A stretch of DNA of 64,000 nt from Gammaproteobacteria bacterium (GCA_022825505.1 JAJDWR010000073.1:1-64000); one strand, 5' to 3'. Positions 9,286-19,564 are shown, counted from the stretch's first letter. Translations and numbers: made by a program. Notes: generated by a model from the sequence alone, not told the origin.

Positions 9286-10014
9286 TTATTGTATTGTCTG
9301 CGGCGCAGCGGTCTCGCGCCGTCGAAAATGATATTCGAAGTGGTCGCCGCCTAGGTCCCTCGTATTCGAACGGAGCAGGTAGAGTCCTTCCACGATATGC
9401 GCGTAACGTACGGGTCCTACATCGACGGCCTCATAGCCCAGCGCCTCGGCAAGGCCGATGACCGTTTCCTTGGCGGCCGCGTCGTTGCCGACCACGGGAA
9501 TCGTCACCGGGTGGCCGAGCACGTCCGGATCGATCATCGTATCGGCGCTGATCGTATTGAAAGCCTTCACCACGAACGCCCGGGGCGCGAGATTCTGAAT
9601 CCGTTCGGCGTTGGAGGTATAGGTCGGATAGTCCCTGTATCCGTCTTCCCCGACAACGCGCGGATTTATCGGGTCGATTACGATCTTGCCGGACAGGTCG
9701 CCCAACCCAAGCGCCACTTCTTCGGCGACGCTCCAGGGCACGTTGAGCATGACGATATCCGCCTGCGCGGCCGCGTCGGCGGGCAACTCGGCAGACGCGC
9801 CGCCACCCGTCGCCTGGACCATCTCCCGAACATCGTCGCGTTCAGGCGTCCGCGAGCCATAGACGACCTCGTGGCCAAGCTCGGCGAACCGCGGCCCGAA
9901 GGCTCTCGACACGTCGCCGGTGCCGATCAAGGCGATCGTTTCGGCTTGACTCAAGTTCGGCAGCACGGACCAGACCAGAAGCGCAATCAGAGTGAAACAG
10001 CGACAGACAGACAT
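9286..10014 (-). CDS. Secreted F420/NADP-oxidoreductase-like protein
   Basis: After a Sec-type signal (MSVCRCFTLIALLVWSVLPN, ending near LSQAE), the mature protein opens with a Rossmann motif, TIALIGTGDVSRAFGPRFAE. It continues as the NAD(P)-binding domain of the F420-dependent NADP reductase family, with GSRTP near the second strand and VVKAFNTI in the middle. Relatives work in the cytoplasm on NADPH and either F420 or ferric/quinone substrates. A periplasmic version is odd because these nucleotides are not expected there. The start at 10,014 was chosen because it places the signal at the N-terminus; eleven extra residues are open upstream. It is the gene nearest tRNA-Cys. Function not assigned. 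Confidence 0.72.
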   Translation of the reverse strand: MSVCRCFTLIALLVWSVLPNLSQAETIALIGTGDVSRAFGPRFAELGHEVVYGSRTPERDDVREMVQATGGGASAELPADAAAQADIVMLNVPWSVAEEVALGLGDLSGKIVIDPINPRVVGEDGYRDYPTYTSNAERIQNLAPRAFVVKAFNTISADTMIDPDVLGHPVTIPVVGNDAAAKETVIGLAEALGYEAVDVGPVRYAHIVEGLYLLRSNTRDLGGDHFEYHFRRRETAAPQTIQ

Positions 10015-10116
10015 AAGAAAATCCTCGGCAATCGTGCGGGCAGTCATCCTCAGCTCAGATCAAGACATTCAGCGACGGCAATCCGCGCCGAGACAAGCAC
10101 CAACCACCCGGAAGGT

Positions 10117-10190
10117 TGGAGGCTAGGCCCGGAATCGAACCGAGGTCCGCGGCTTTGCAGGCCGCTGCATAACCACTCTGCCACCTAGCC
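10117..10190 (-). tRNA. tRNA-Cys (anticodon GCA)
   Basis: On the minus strand a 7-base acceptor stem GGCTAGG pairs with CCTAGCC. The anticodon arm GCGGC-CTGCAAA-GCCGC gives anticodon GCA. The T arm has the usual GGTTCGATTCC. Discriminator base is U, the identity element of bacterial tRNA-Cys, and the CCA end is encoded. No integrase or direct repeat flanks it. Confidence 0.96.
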
Positions 10191-10324
10191 TTGGGGGGAA
10201 GGATAGCCTGTCACGGGTTCCGGTGAAAGCGTTGCGGGGGAGGACTCTGCGGTGGTCTCGGCAGCCCGTGGCGACAGTCCCGCGCCACGGTAAATTCGGC
10301 CAGCCGTCCGGCCCACTACACCCG

Positions 10325-11005
10325 CTACGACGTAAAGTACCCCGTGAGCTGATACCCGATCAGCAGGAACCCGGCCACCATCAGCAGGACGTTGGCTGCA
10401 TAGGAGTGGCGCACGAAACTGTCCGTGGCGCGCCAGGCGTTGAAGGCGATCAGCATCACGCTCAGGGCCACAAGCTGGCCGATTTCGACGCCGACGTTGA
10501 AGGAGAGCATGTTGGTGATGAGCCCGTCGGGGGAGATCGCCAGGTCCTGAAGTTTCGTGGACAGGCCGAAGCCGTGGAAGAAGCCGAAGATGAGCACGGC
10601 GGCCTTCATGTTGGGCTGGAAGCCGAAATGCCGGAATCCGTCCAGGTTCTCGAACGCCTTGTAGACGACGGAAAAGCCGATCACGGCGTCGATGAGATAG
10701 GGGTTGGCATGGATGCCGCCGAGTACGCCCAGGAGCAGGGTTGTGCTGTGCCCTACCGCGAACAGTGTTACGTAGGTGACCACGTCGCGCATGCGGTGGA
10801 GGAAGAAGATCACACCCGCGAGAAACGCCAGATGATCGTAGCCCGTCACCATGTGCTTGGCGCCGAGATAGATGTAGGGCCCGATCTGCGCGCCGACGTT
10901 GTTCAGCAGGAACGCCTGGTCCTCGCCGGTGATGCCATGCGCAAGGGCAGCGGAAGTTGCCGTTCCACCCAATAGCAACGCAAGCAGATATCGTCCGATT
11001 TTCAT
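10325..11005 (-). CDS. HupE/UreJ-family membrane protein
   Basis: Integral membrane protein of about 226 residues. A Sec signal (MKIGRYLLALLLGGTATSAA) ending at LAHG is followed by about six hydrophobic helices carrying the family marks HMVTGYDHLAFLAG and FGFFHGFGLS. HupE/UreJ proteins are linked to nickel or cobalt uptake or to hydrogenase and urease accessory roles. Here no hydrogenase or urease gene is nearby, so metal transport is only a family-based guess. The start at 11,005 gives a clean signal peptide; a longer frame upstream lacks one. It is divergent from the TRAP operon, whose first gene starts 53 bases away. Confidence 0.8.
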   Translation of the reverse strand: MKIGRYLLALLLGGTATSAALAHGITGEDQAFLLNNVGAQIGPYIYLGAKHMVTGYDHLAFLAGVIFFLHRMRDVVTYVTLFAVGHSTTLLLGVLGGIHANPYLIDAVIGFSVVYKAFENLDGFRHFGFQPNMKAAVLIFGFFHGFGLSTKLQDLAISPDGLITNMLSFNVGVEIGQLVALSVMLIAFNAWRATDSFVRHSYAANVLLMVAGFLLIGYQLTGYFTS

Positions 11006-11058
11006 GGCGTGGGATTGTACTACTTCCGGCGCGAAGTTGACCGGCACCTCAACTAGCC

Positions 11059-12072
11059 ATGACAATCTGGCCAATGAAGAACTCCAACCGCTACTCAATC
11101 TGCCTGGCCGCCATGCTCTGCGTGGCGTCTGTCCAGGGTTCGGCGCAAACCATTCTGCGGGCCTCGCACCAGTGGCCGGGCGGCACCGGCGACGTTCGGG
11201 ACGAGATGGTGCAGACCATCGCCAGGGAGGTGGAACAGGCCGACGTGGACCTGACGATCCGGGTCTATCCGGGCCAGTCCCTGTTCAAGGCGGGCGACCA
11301 GTGGTCCGCGCTGGTGCGCGGGCGGTTGGACATCACCGCCCTGCCCCTGGATTACGCCAGCGGCCGACATCCGCAATTCAGCGCGACCCTCATGCCGGGC
11401 CTGGTCAAGAATCACGATCATGCCGCGCGCCTGAACGATTCCGAGTTCATGAACGACATCAAGGCGGTCATCGAGAACGCCGGCGCCATGGTCCTCGCGG
11501 ATTCCTGGCTGGCTGGCGGTTTCGTGTCCAGCGAGCGCTGCATACTGTGGCCGGATGACATCCAGGGCCAGGTGATCCGCGCGGCGGGGCCCGCGTTCGA
11601 GCGAATGATGGTCCAGGCCGGCGCGTCCATCACCTCGATGCCCAGTTCGGAAATCTATACGGCCATGCAGACCGGGGTGCTGGATGCGGCCAGTACCAGT
11701 TCCGCCAGTTTCGTGACCTTCAGGATCCACGAGCACACGACGTGCCTGACAGCGCCGGGCGAATACGGGCTGTGGTTCATGTACGAGCCGGTTCTGATCA
11801 GCACGCGCACCTGGCAGGGCCTGAACGCCGAGCAACAGGCTGCGCTGCTGGCCGCAGGACAGGCCGCCGAGGACTACTTCTTCGAGCAGGCGCAACGTTT
11901 GGATGAGGAACTCGAACGGGTATTCTCCGAGGCGGGGGTGGAGATCGTCCACATGTCGCGGGAGCAGGTGGATGCGTGGCGGGCCATTGCCGAGGAGACG
12001 TCCTACACGGTATTCGCCGAAGAAGTCGAAGGCGGCGCCGAGCTCATCGAAAAAGCGCTTTCCGTGGAGTGA
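11059..12072 (+). CDS. dctP: TRAP transporter solute-binding protein (DctP type)
   Basis: Periplasmic receptor of a tripartite ATP-independent importer, 337 residues with a Sec signal ending near VQGSAQ. It shows the DctP-family body: LRASHQWPGG at the mature start, QWSALVRGRLDITALPLDY, a central helix region around SEIYTAMQTGVLDA, and a C-terminal helix. A second ATG five codons in would serve equally well. The two membrane subunits follow on the same strand after 109 bases. The ligand cannot be read directly. The adjacent aromatic-acid genes suggest a carboxylated aromatic or a dicarboxylic intermediate. Confidence 0.88.
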   Translation: MTIWPMKNSNRYSICLAAMLCVASVQGSAQTILRASHQWPGGTGDVRDEMVQTIAREVEQADVDLTIRVYPGQSLFKAGDQWSALVRGRLDITALPLDYASGRHPQFSATLMPGLVKNHDHAARLNDSEFMNDIKAVIENAGAMVLADSWLAGGFVSSERCILWPDDIQGQVIRAAGPAFERMMVQAGASITSMPSSEIYTAMQTGVLDAASTSSASFVTFRIHEHTTCLTAPGEYGLWFMYEPVLISTRTWQGLNAEQQAALLAAGQAAEDYFFEQAQRLDEELERVFSEAGVEIVHMSREQVDAWRAIAEETSYTVFAEEVEGGAELIEKALSVE

Positions 12073-12181
12073 GACGGCCGCCGACGCAATGGCGAATGAT
12101 CGCCACCCCCACACGGCGGTCCTTGTCGAAACAGATCCTCCGGCCGCAACAGCGCATCGCCATACCTGATCGCCAGCGCCT

Positions 12182-12727
12182 GTGAAACCAGTCGACCGTT
12201 TCGTGGATTCGTTCGTTCGCGCCGTCACGGCGTTTTCCAGGGCCTGCGGCGCGGTGGCCGCGGCCTCTCTTGCCGCAGGTTGCGTCGTCGTATGCCAGAT
12301 GGTCCTGGTGCGCTACGTTCTCGGTCGGCCGACCATCTGGCAGACCGAATTCGTCACCTTCGCGGTTGTCGCGGCAACCCTGCTGGGCAGTCCCTACGTG
12401 CTGTTGACACGCGGCCACGTCACGGTGGACCTGGTGCCCCACTACCTTACCGCGCAACCCCGCCGGCGCCTAGCGCTCGCAGCATCGATCTGCGCCTGGG
12501 TCGCATGCGCCGTGCTCGCCTGGACCGGCGGGCAGTACTTTCACGAGGCCTGGACATTCGGCTGGACCACCGAAACCGTCTGGGGGCCGCCGTTGTGGAT
12601 TCCCCTGCTCACGCTGCCCGTGGGGCTCGGGATCCTCACTCTCCAGTTCACGGCGGATATTCTCTGCCTCGTCACCGGGCGTCCTCGCCCCCGTGACCTT
12701 GCCACCGCCGAGGAGCCAGGCGCGTGA
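12182..12727 (+). CDS. dctQ: TRAP transporter small permease subunit (DctQ type)
   Basis: A 181-residue membrane protein with four hydrophobic helices. The charged and tryptophan-rich stretch RPTIWQTEFVTFAVV after helix 1 is typical of DctQ. It starts with GTG and its stop overlaps the GTG start of the large permease by four bases (GTGA), a coupling that fixes the operon order receptor-small-large. In TRAP systems this subunit holds the large permease in the membrane while sodium-driven import takes place. Confidence 0.87.
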   Translation: MKPVDRFVDSFVRAVTAFSRACGAVAAASLAAGCVVVCQMVLVRYVLGRPTIWQTEFVTFAVVAATLLGSPYVLLTRGHVTVDLVPHYLTAQPRRRLALAASICAWVACAVLAWTGGQYFHEAWTFGWTTETVWGPPLWIPLLTLPVGLGILTLQFTADILCLVTGRPRPRDLATAEEPGA

Positions 12728-14031
12728 GTCCGCTGGCCATAGGCGCCCTGATCGGCATCGCTTCGGTGGTGGTTCTGGCCAGCGGCATTCCGGTGGCCTT
12801 CGGGCTCGTGGTGATCGCGCTGGCCTTTCTTGCGCTCTTCGACGGTGTCGGCAGCCTGGTCATCGCGGGCGAGTTGTTCTTCTCGGGGCTCGCCGATTTC
12901 ACGCTGGTGTCGATCCCCATGTTCATTGCCATGGGAGCAGCCGTGGCCGCCTCCCCGGCCGGCGGCGATCTCTACGGCGCCCTGGATCGCTGGCTCTATC
13001 GCATTCCCGGGGGGCTGGCCATCTCCAACCTGGGCGCCTGTGCGCTGTTTGCCGCCCTGAGCGGCTCGTCTCCCGCCACCTGTGCCGCGATCGGCAAGAT
13101 GGGCATCCCGGAGATGCGCAAGCGCGGTTACCCGGCCGGGCTGGCCTCGGGTTCCATCGCGGCGGGCGGCACGCTGGGCATACTGATCCCCCCGAGCGTG
13201 ACCATGATCGTCTACGGCATTTCCACCGGAACGTCCATCGGCCGCCTGTTCATCGCCGGCATCCTGCCGGGGCTCATGCTCACGGCGCTGTTCAGCGCCT
13301 GGTCCATGTTTCATGCCTGGCGGGACGGGTTCGGCCGTATTCGGGAACGGCGCCGATTCAACCTGATGGAAAACCTGCGGCACGGAGTTCGGGTCCTGCC
13401 GTTCCTGCTCATTGTGGTGGGCATTCTCTACGTGCTGTATGGCGGCGTTGCGACACCTTCCGAGGCCGCAGGCGTCGGGGCGATGCTCTGCCTGATCATG
13501 GTGGCAGTCGTCTACAGGATCTGGAATCCGGTGAGACTGTGGCGAATCATCAGCAGCAGCACCCGCGAGAGCGTCATGATCATGATGATCATCGCGGCGG
13601 CGGCGCTCTTCAGCTACATGCTGTCCAGCCTGTTCGTGACCCAGTCCATCGCCCAGTGGATCGCCGCGATGGAGGTGAACCGCTGGCTGCTCCTGGCCAT
13701 GATCAACGTATTCCTGCTGGTCGCAGGGTTCTTCCTTCCGCCCGTCGCCGTGATCCTCATGACGGCGCCCATCCTCATGCCCATCGTCCTTCAGGCCGGC
13801 TTCGACCCGTACTGGTTCGCCGTCGTCCTGACCATCAACATGGAAATCGGCCTGATCACACCACCGGTGGGACTCAACCTCTACGTCATCGACGGCATTG
13901 CGCCGGATGTGGGACTACCCAAGATCCTGCGCGGCGCCCTGCCCTACGTGCTGTTGATGGTGTTGGGCATCGTGCTGCTGTGCATCTTTCCGGGCATCGC
14001 GACCTGGCTGCCGACAGTGTTGCTAGGTTAA
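12724..14031 (+). CDS. dctM: TRAP transporter large permease subunit (DctM type)
   Basis: A 435-residue polytopic protein with about a dozen hydrophobic helices. It has the DctM marks SGSSPATCAAIGKMGIPEM, GTLGILIPPSVTMIVYG and the C-terminal GLITPPVGLNLYV. It is the transport channel driven by a sodium gradient. Its start overlaps dctQ, and it ends 78 bases before a convergent small antitoxin-like gene. Length and motifs are normal and no disruption is seen. Confidence 0.9.
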   Translation: MSPLAIGALIGIASVVVLASGIPVAFGLVVIALAFLALFDGVGSLVIAGELFFSGLADFTLVSIPMFIAMGAAVAASPAGGDLYGALDRWLYRIPGGLAISNLGACALFAALSGSSPATCAAIGKMGIPEMRKRGYPAGLASGSIAAGGTLGILIPPSVTMIVYGISTGTSIGRLFIAGILPGLMLTALFSAWSMFHAWRDGFGRIRERRRFNLMENLRHGVRVLPFLLIVVGILYVLYGGVATPSEAAGVGAMLCLIMVAVVYRIWNPVRLWRIISSSTRESVMIMMIIAAAALFSYMLSSLFVTQSIAQWIAAMEVNRWLLLAMINVFLLVAGFFLPPVAVILMTAPILMPIVLQAGFDPYWFAVVLTINMEIGLITPPVGLNLYVIDGIAPDVGLPKILRGALPYVLLMVLGIVLLCIFPGIATWLPTVLLG

Positions 14032-14108
14032 CTGGTGGATGTTGCGCCGAACCGATTGATTTTGATCCGGGTCTCCGGAGCAAATGATTCGGGCCAAGTC
14101 CGCAGCCG

Positions 14109-14300
14109 CTATTGATCGGAAGAAGATTTGGCGTGCGTACGCGCGACCTGCGCCAGCGCCCGCAATGCCGCGTTGACTGCGGCCGAGTTCTTGAATACCT
14201 CAGCTACGTCCGGCTCAAGCAAGACCACGTTTGTTCCCCGCACGTATGCATCGCAGTGCTTGCCTCTGACTCCGGATGAAAAGTCGTATTCGGGCCGCAT
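14109..14300 (-). CDS. Small conserved antitoxin-like protein
   Basis: A 63-residue protein beginning RPEYDFSSGVRGKH and continuing NVVLLEPDVAEVF. This is a small family resembling toxin-antitoxin partners of the BrnA/CopG-like kind, recognised by its shape rather than by a named function. The start was chosen at the ATG preceded by GAAGGGGG; an ATG nine codons earlier also has a GAGG site. A toxin partner is expected next to it, but the flanking genes are a TRAP permease and a fumarylacetoacetase-family enzyme, so it appears solitary. It lies downstream of the aldolase-decarboxylase pair on the same strand and may be read from that transcript. Confidence 0.5.
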   Translation of the reverse strand: MRPEYDFSSGVRGKHCDAYVRGTNVVLLEPDVAEVFKNSAAVNAALRALAQVARTHAKSSSDQ

Positions 14301-14354
14301 GAAGCCCCCTTCAGCTTCCTTCTTCATATAGCCTCAGTCTGGGAAACCTATCGA

Positions 14355-15230
14355 TTAGTCAATTTCGTTAATTACTGGATTGACCAACGTGCCGATCTCA
14401 GGGACCGCCACTTCAACCACATCCCCGGGCTTGAGGTACTTTGGCGGTTCGAAACGAGCGCCCGCCCCTGTGGGCGTACCGGTAGCGATCACGTCCCCAG
14501 GCTGCAGGCGCATGAACGTGGAAAGGTACGACACCAGATAATCGAACGGGAACAACAGGTTGGCCGTGGTGTCGTCCTGCCTCACCTCGCCGTTCACGCG
14601 GGTGGTCAGATGGAGGGCATCCTTGCCCGACAATTCATCCGTGGTAACCATCCAGGGGCCCAGGCTCCCCGATCGCTCGAAGTTTTTGCCCTGGGTGACA
14701 TTGAAGCGTGCATGCCGGAGCCAGTCCCTTACCGAGCCCTCGTTCATCAATGTGAAGCCGGCGATGTGATCCCAAACCCGATTCCGCGGAATCCGCCGAC
14801 CGGTCTTTCCGATCACAAGTACGATCTCGCCTTCATAGTCCAGTTGTTCGGACTCCGGCGGCCGCAGCATGGGCTGCATATGGCCCACCAGCGATTCACG
14901 GGTGCGTAGAAAGACGCTGGGGTACCGGGCCTGCTTGGTTTCGTCCTGGTATTCGGCGTTGCGGTCTCCGTAGTTGACGCCGATGCAGATGATCTTTTGC
15001 GGGTCCGGCACTGTGGGCAGGTAGCGAATCTCCTCCAACGCCAAATCGGCGTCCGTTCGAGCAACTATCGCCTCAATCTCAGCCACGTTGTCCGTTCCGG
15101 TGCCATTTTCCAGCCAACTGCGAAGCGTGCGTCCACGATCGCCGATACGCCGACCCAAGTCCACGACACCATCACCCTTGACCGCGCCGAAGCTGGCTCC
15201 GGCGGCGGACTCGAAACTCAACAATCGCAT
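14355..15230 (-). CDS. Fumarylacetoacetate hydrolase-family protein (HpaG-like)
   Basis: A 291-residue enzyme of the fumarylacetoacetase family. The catalytic C-terminal domain starts at KIICIGVNYGDRNAE and includes the metal-binding stretch DYEGEIVLVIGKTGR, then GSLGPWMV and GDVIATGTPTGAGA. In homoprotocatechuate breakdown a relative (HpaG) decarboxylates 5-oxopent-3-ene-1,2,5-tricarboxylate and isomerises the product; others hydrolyse acylpyruvates. Its ATG overlaps the stop of the DapA-like gene by one base (TGATG), so the two are translationally coupled. Next to CHM isomerase and CHMS dehydrogenase genes, the HpaG-type role is the best reading. Acylpyruvase activity cannot be excluded. 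Confidence 0.78.
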   Translation of the reverse strand: MRLLSFESAAGASFGAVKGDGVVDLGRRIGDRGRTLRSWLENGTGTDNVAEIEAIVARTDADLALEEIRYLPTVPDPQKIICIGVNYGDRNAEYQDETKQARYPSVFLRTRESLVGHMQPMLRPPESEQLDYEGEIVLVIGKTGRRIPRNRVWDHIAGFTLMNEGSVRDWLRHARFNVTQGKNFERSGSLGPWMVTTDELSGKDALHLTTRVNGEVRQDDTTANLLFPFDYLVSYLSTFMRLQPGDVIATGTPTGAGARFEPPKYLKPGDVVEVAVPEIGTLVNPVINEID

Positions 15231-16147
15231 CAGGCAGCGCTCGCCGGCAGCAATCCGGCTCGTTCCAGCACGCCGTCGAGACGTCGCTCAAGCTCCGCGG
15301 TGGCCGGCATCATTGGCGGGCGGTGTTCGTTGTTGGACAGGAGGCCCATGCGCCGCATCATGTACTTGATGGGGATCGGGTTGGTGTCGTAGAAGACCGC
15401 CTGGTTGAGTTCGAACAGTGCGTGGTGCAGTTCGCGGCCCCGCAGCAGGTCGCCGTCCCAGACCGCTTGACAGATTTCCGCGAGAGGGCCGGGCCTGAGG
15501 TTACCGACGGCGTTCATGAGCCCGCAGGCGCCGATGGCCATCTCCGGAAAACTCAATTCTTCAAGTCCGACGAAAATTTTGAACTCGGAACCAAATGCGT
15601 TGAGGCACTCGGAAACGAACCCGAGGTCGTTCACCGCGTGCTTCATGCCCACGAAGTGCTCGAATTCATCCCTGAGCGCGCTGAGCGTGTCCAGGGTCAC
15701 GCTAACCGCGGCGCGGCCGGGAATGTGGTAGATCATCCAGGGCGTGTCATGACCCGTGGCCAGTTGCCGATAGTATTCCACCAGCCCCCGCTGCGGCGGA
15801 CGAATGTAATAGGGCGTCACCACCAGCAACGCATCGACGCCGGCGTCAACCGCATGTTCGGTGAGCTGCCGGGTTTCCGCCAGCGACTGCGACCCGGTTG
15901 CGGCAACCACGGGGATTTTCCCATCCACGGTTTCCATTGCCAGCGTCACCAGGCGATTCCTCTCCTCGACGCTCAGGCACGAAGGTTCGGCGCTGGTGCC
16001 GTTGACCAGGACCCCATGGGAGCCGTTGTCGACCTGGAATTCGACGAGACGCCGATAAGCGCCGTAGTCGACCGAGCCGTTGGTGAACGGCGTGATGACG
16101 GGCGGAATCGAGCCCTTCAATCTGTCATGAGGAGGAGGATGAGTCAC
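15230..16147 (-). CDS. Dihydrodipicolinate synthase-family aldolase
   Basis: DapA/N-acetylneuraminate lyase family enzyme of about 305 residues. The barrel opens with KGSIPPVITPFTNGSVDY and has the NGTSAEPSCLS substrate loop. The Schiff-base region contains VGMKHAVND, where the lysine is expected, and YHIPGRAAV holds the conserved tyrosine. Members catalyse reversible pyruvate aldol reactions, and several act as hydratase-aldolases in aromatic pathways. It probably replaces the class II aldolase HpaI here. The start is uncertain: GTG at 16,147 was used, but a TTG at 16,120 (leading directly into LKGSIPP) fits the family length as well. Neither has a good ribosome site. A role in lysine synthesis is less likely given the neighbours. 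Confidence 0.78.
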   Translation of the reverse strand: MTHPPPHDRLKGSIPPVITPFTNGSVDYGAYRRLVEFQVDNGSHGVLVNGTSAEPSCLSVEERNRLVTLAMETVDGKIPVVAATGSQSLAETRQLTEHAVDAGVDALLVVTPYYIRPPQRGLVEYYRQLATGHDTPWMIYHIPGRAAVSVTLDTLSALRDEFEHFVGMKHAVNDLGFVSECLNAFGSEFKIFVGLEELSFPEMAIGACGLMNAVGNLRPGPLAEICQAVWDGDLLRGRELHHALFELNQAVFYDTNPIPIKYMMRRMGLLSNNEHRPPMMPATAELERRLDGVLERAGLLPASAA

Positions 16148-16215
16148 GTGATAATTCCCGGGGATGACTGGCCACTTGCCGTGTGGATTGGACAGGACCG
16201 GAAGCGGATTGTCTA

Positions 16216-16221
16216 TATAAT
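16216..16221 (+). promoter_or_regulatory. Predicted -10 box for the hpaF-hpaE-ligAB operon
   Basis: A perfect TATAAT lies 71 bases ahead of the CHM-isomerase start, in the gap between the two divergent catabolic gene sets. The nearest -35-like hexamer (TTGGAC) is at 16,188-16,193, a spacing of 22, longer than usual. An activator may therefore be needed. No regulator gene is in the immediate neighbourhood. Confidence 0.45.
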
Positions 16222-16291
16222 GCACGCGATTGCAAGCCGAGCAAAGACCACCGCCCCAACACCGCCGGGCCAACGTCCGGCCACCGCCCGA

Positions 16292-16702
16292 ATGCCGCAC
16301 CTGATCGTCGAATACTCCGCCAACGTCGAAGACCGGATCGACCTGGACGGGCTGCTTGAATGCCTGCACACGGCGGCCGCAGGATACGATGTCTTTCCGC
16401 TTGGCGGACTACGCGTTCGCGCAGAGCGCCGGGAGCATTACCGCGTCGCCGACGGTCATCCGGATAACGGATTCATCCACGTCACCGCCATCATCGGGCA
16501 CGGCCGTCCGCTGGAGGTGCGCAAGGAGGTCGGTCAGGGGCTGTTCGAGGTGATCTGCGACCAGCTGGAAACCCCATTCAGGGATTCGCCGCTTGCGATT
16601 TCCTTCAACATTCAGGAGTTCCACCCGGAACTCAACTACAAGCGAAACAACCTGCACGAACACGTGCGTGCGCGTGCGGCGGATTCGCCGGCGTCAACAT
16701 GA
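16292..16702 (+). CDS. hpaF: 5-carboxymethyl-2-hydroxymuconate Delta-isomerase
   Basis: A 136-residue protein matching the CHM isomerase family, a tautomerase-fold enzyme that uses the proline after the initiator Met as general base. The start PHLIVEYSANVED supplies that proline and fixes the start codon, because any upstream extension would bury it. The middle PDNGFIHVTAIIGHGR and the tail FNIQEFHPELNYKRNNLHEH are also characteristic. It converts the enol form of the ring-opened acid to the isomer used by the decarboxylase. First gene of a plus-strand run leading to the dehydrogenase and dioxygenase. Confidence 0.88.
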   Translation: MPHLIVEYSANVEDRIDLDGLLECLHTAAAGYDVFPLGGLRVRAERREHYRVADGHPDNGFIHVTAIIGHGRPLEVRKEVGQGLFEVICDQLETPFRDSPLAISFNIQEFHPELNYKRNNLHEHVRARAADSPAST

Positions 16703-16784
16703 TTCGGACAACCAACTCACGGAAAGTACGGACGTGCGGCGGCTTCAGGAAACCGGGCGATAGACTCCACGGGCGACAGAACCC

Positions 16785-18350
<1,566 letters not shown>

Positions 18351-18437
18351 CGAGATCGCGGGATGTGCCTCTCCATCACCTTCTCTACCATCCGGACGGG
18401 CGCCCAGCCCCGCTCCTGATCCTGGACGGGTTGCACG

Positions 18438-18749
18438 ATGAGCCTCTACTACGTCCAGAAGCTGCTCTACCAACTGAATCGCGATCCCCATACGCAACAA
18501 CGCTACCGGGACGACTTCGAAGGACTTCTCTCCGACTACGAGCTCGATGGCGAAGAACGCGAAGCGATCCGCGACGGCGACATCGGGCTGCTCTACGTCA
18601 TGGGCGTCAACGGGCAGATCCTAATGCACTACTCGGCCCTGATCGGGCAGGAATGGCATGAGTACATCCAGTCCATGAAGGACGGCGTGAAGCAGCACGG
18701 GCCGGTTCGGGGCGGCCTCTACACGTTGCTCGAGGAGCGCGACCCATGA
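18438..18749 (+). CDS. ligA: LigA-type small subunit of a class III extradiol dioxygenase
   Basis: A 103-residue helical protein of the protocatechuate 4,5-dioxygenase alpha-subunit family, with LYQLNRDPHTQQRY, DYELDGEEREAIRDGDIG and LLYVMGVNGQILMHYS. In LigAB enzymes this chain caps the active site of the catalytic beta chain and shapes substrate choice. Its stop overlaps the start of ligB by four bases (ATGA), as expected for stoichiometric subunits. Classic homoprotocatechuate dioxygenases have no separate alpha chain, so pairing it with HpaE and HpaF relatives is a departure from the textbook cluster. Confidence 0.88.
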   Translation: MSLYYVQKLLYQLNRDPHTQQRYRDDFEGLLSDYELDGEEREAIRDGDIGLLYVMGVNGQILMHYSALIGQEWHEYIQSMKDGVKQHGPVRGGLYTLLEERDP

Positions 18750-19564
18750 GCCTGGTATTTGCAGGCGTATGCAGTCACGCACCGGGCATCACCGGCCGCG
18801 CGAAGCTGGCGGACCCAGCGCTTCGGGACGAGCTCTACGCCAACTACGGCCGGCTGCGCAAGCGCATCGAGGCCACGGAACCGGATGCGTTGATCGTCGT
18901 CGCCGCCGAACACTTCGCCAATTTCTTCATGAACAACATGCCGGCCTATTGCATGGGCATGGCGGAGCAGTACGAAGGCCCCATCGAGGACGAGGAATGG
19001 CTTGCGATCAAGCGCCGCTCGATCCCGGGCAATCCGGATTTATCCCAGCGCCTGATCCGCTCCGTCATGGAAGACACGGACCTGGCCTACGCCGAGGAAT
19101 GGAAGTTCGACCACGGCATCATGGTGCCGCTGAGCTTCCTGACACCCCGCTACGACCTGCCGGTCATACCGGTGAACATCAACTGCCAGGGCCCGCCTCT
19201 GACCCCCCTGCACCGGGCCTGGCGGTTCGGCCGCGCCCTGCGCCGCGCCTGCGACGACCAGCCCGAACGCATCGCGCTGATCGGTACGGGCGGCCTCTCG
19301 CACTGGCCGGCCACGCCGGACTCCGGCGTCATCAACGAAGCCTGGGACCACGAGTTCCTCGACCGGTTCCTCAACAACCGCAAGGATGAACTGCTGAGCT
19401 ACACGGACGAGGAAACCTTCAGGGATGCCGGCCAGGGCGGCTTCGAGATTCGCACCTTCATCTCCGTCGCCGGCGCCGCCGAAGGCGCAACCGGCGAATT
19501 GCTCTTCTACGCGCCGATACCCATCTTCGCGGTGGGCTGCACCGTGGCGGTCATGAACCTGTGA
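18746..19564 (+). CDS. ligB: LigB-type catalytic subunit of a class III extradiol dioxygenase
   Basis: Catalytic subunit of a ring-cleaving dioxygenase, 272 residues. Expected iron ligands are present: His11 in GVCSHAPGIT, His56 in VVAAEHFANFF and a glutamate in GGFEIRTFISVAG. The catalytic histidine lies in GTGGLSHWP. With Fe(II) and O2 it would open a catechol ring next to the hydroxyls. The partner LigA overlaps upstream and a small antitoxin-like gene overlaps downstream. Neighbouring HpaE/HpaF-like enzymes point to a carboxymethyl or carboxyl catechol as substrate, but protocatechuate, homoprotocatechuate and gallate-type substrates cannot be told apart by eye. Confidence 0.88.
   Translation: MSLVFAGVCSHAPGITGRAKLADPALRDELYANYGRLRKRIEATEPDALIVVAAEHFANFFMNNMPAYCMGMAEQYEGPIEDEEWLAIKRRSIPGNPDLSQRLIRSVMEDTDLAYAEEWKFDHGIMVPLSFLTPRYDLPVIPVNINCQGPPLTPLHRAWRFGRALRRACDDQPERIALIGTGGLSHWPATPDSGVINEAWDHEFLDRFLNNRKDELLSYTDEETFRDAGQGGFEIRTFISVAGAAEGATGELLFYAPIPIFAVGCTVAVMNL

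Noticed and set aside
10117..10190. tRNA-Cys as an integration site for a mobile element
   Set aside because: No integrase, no duplicated tRNA 3' end and no change in composition next to it.
12693..14087. A 464-codon plus-strand frame overlapping dctM
   Set aside because: It is an alternative frame of the TRAP permease gene, rich in Arg, Gly and His, without membrane segments or motifs.
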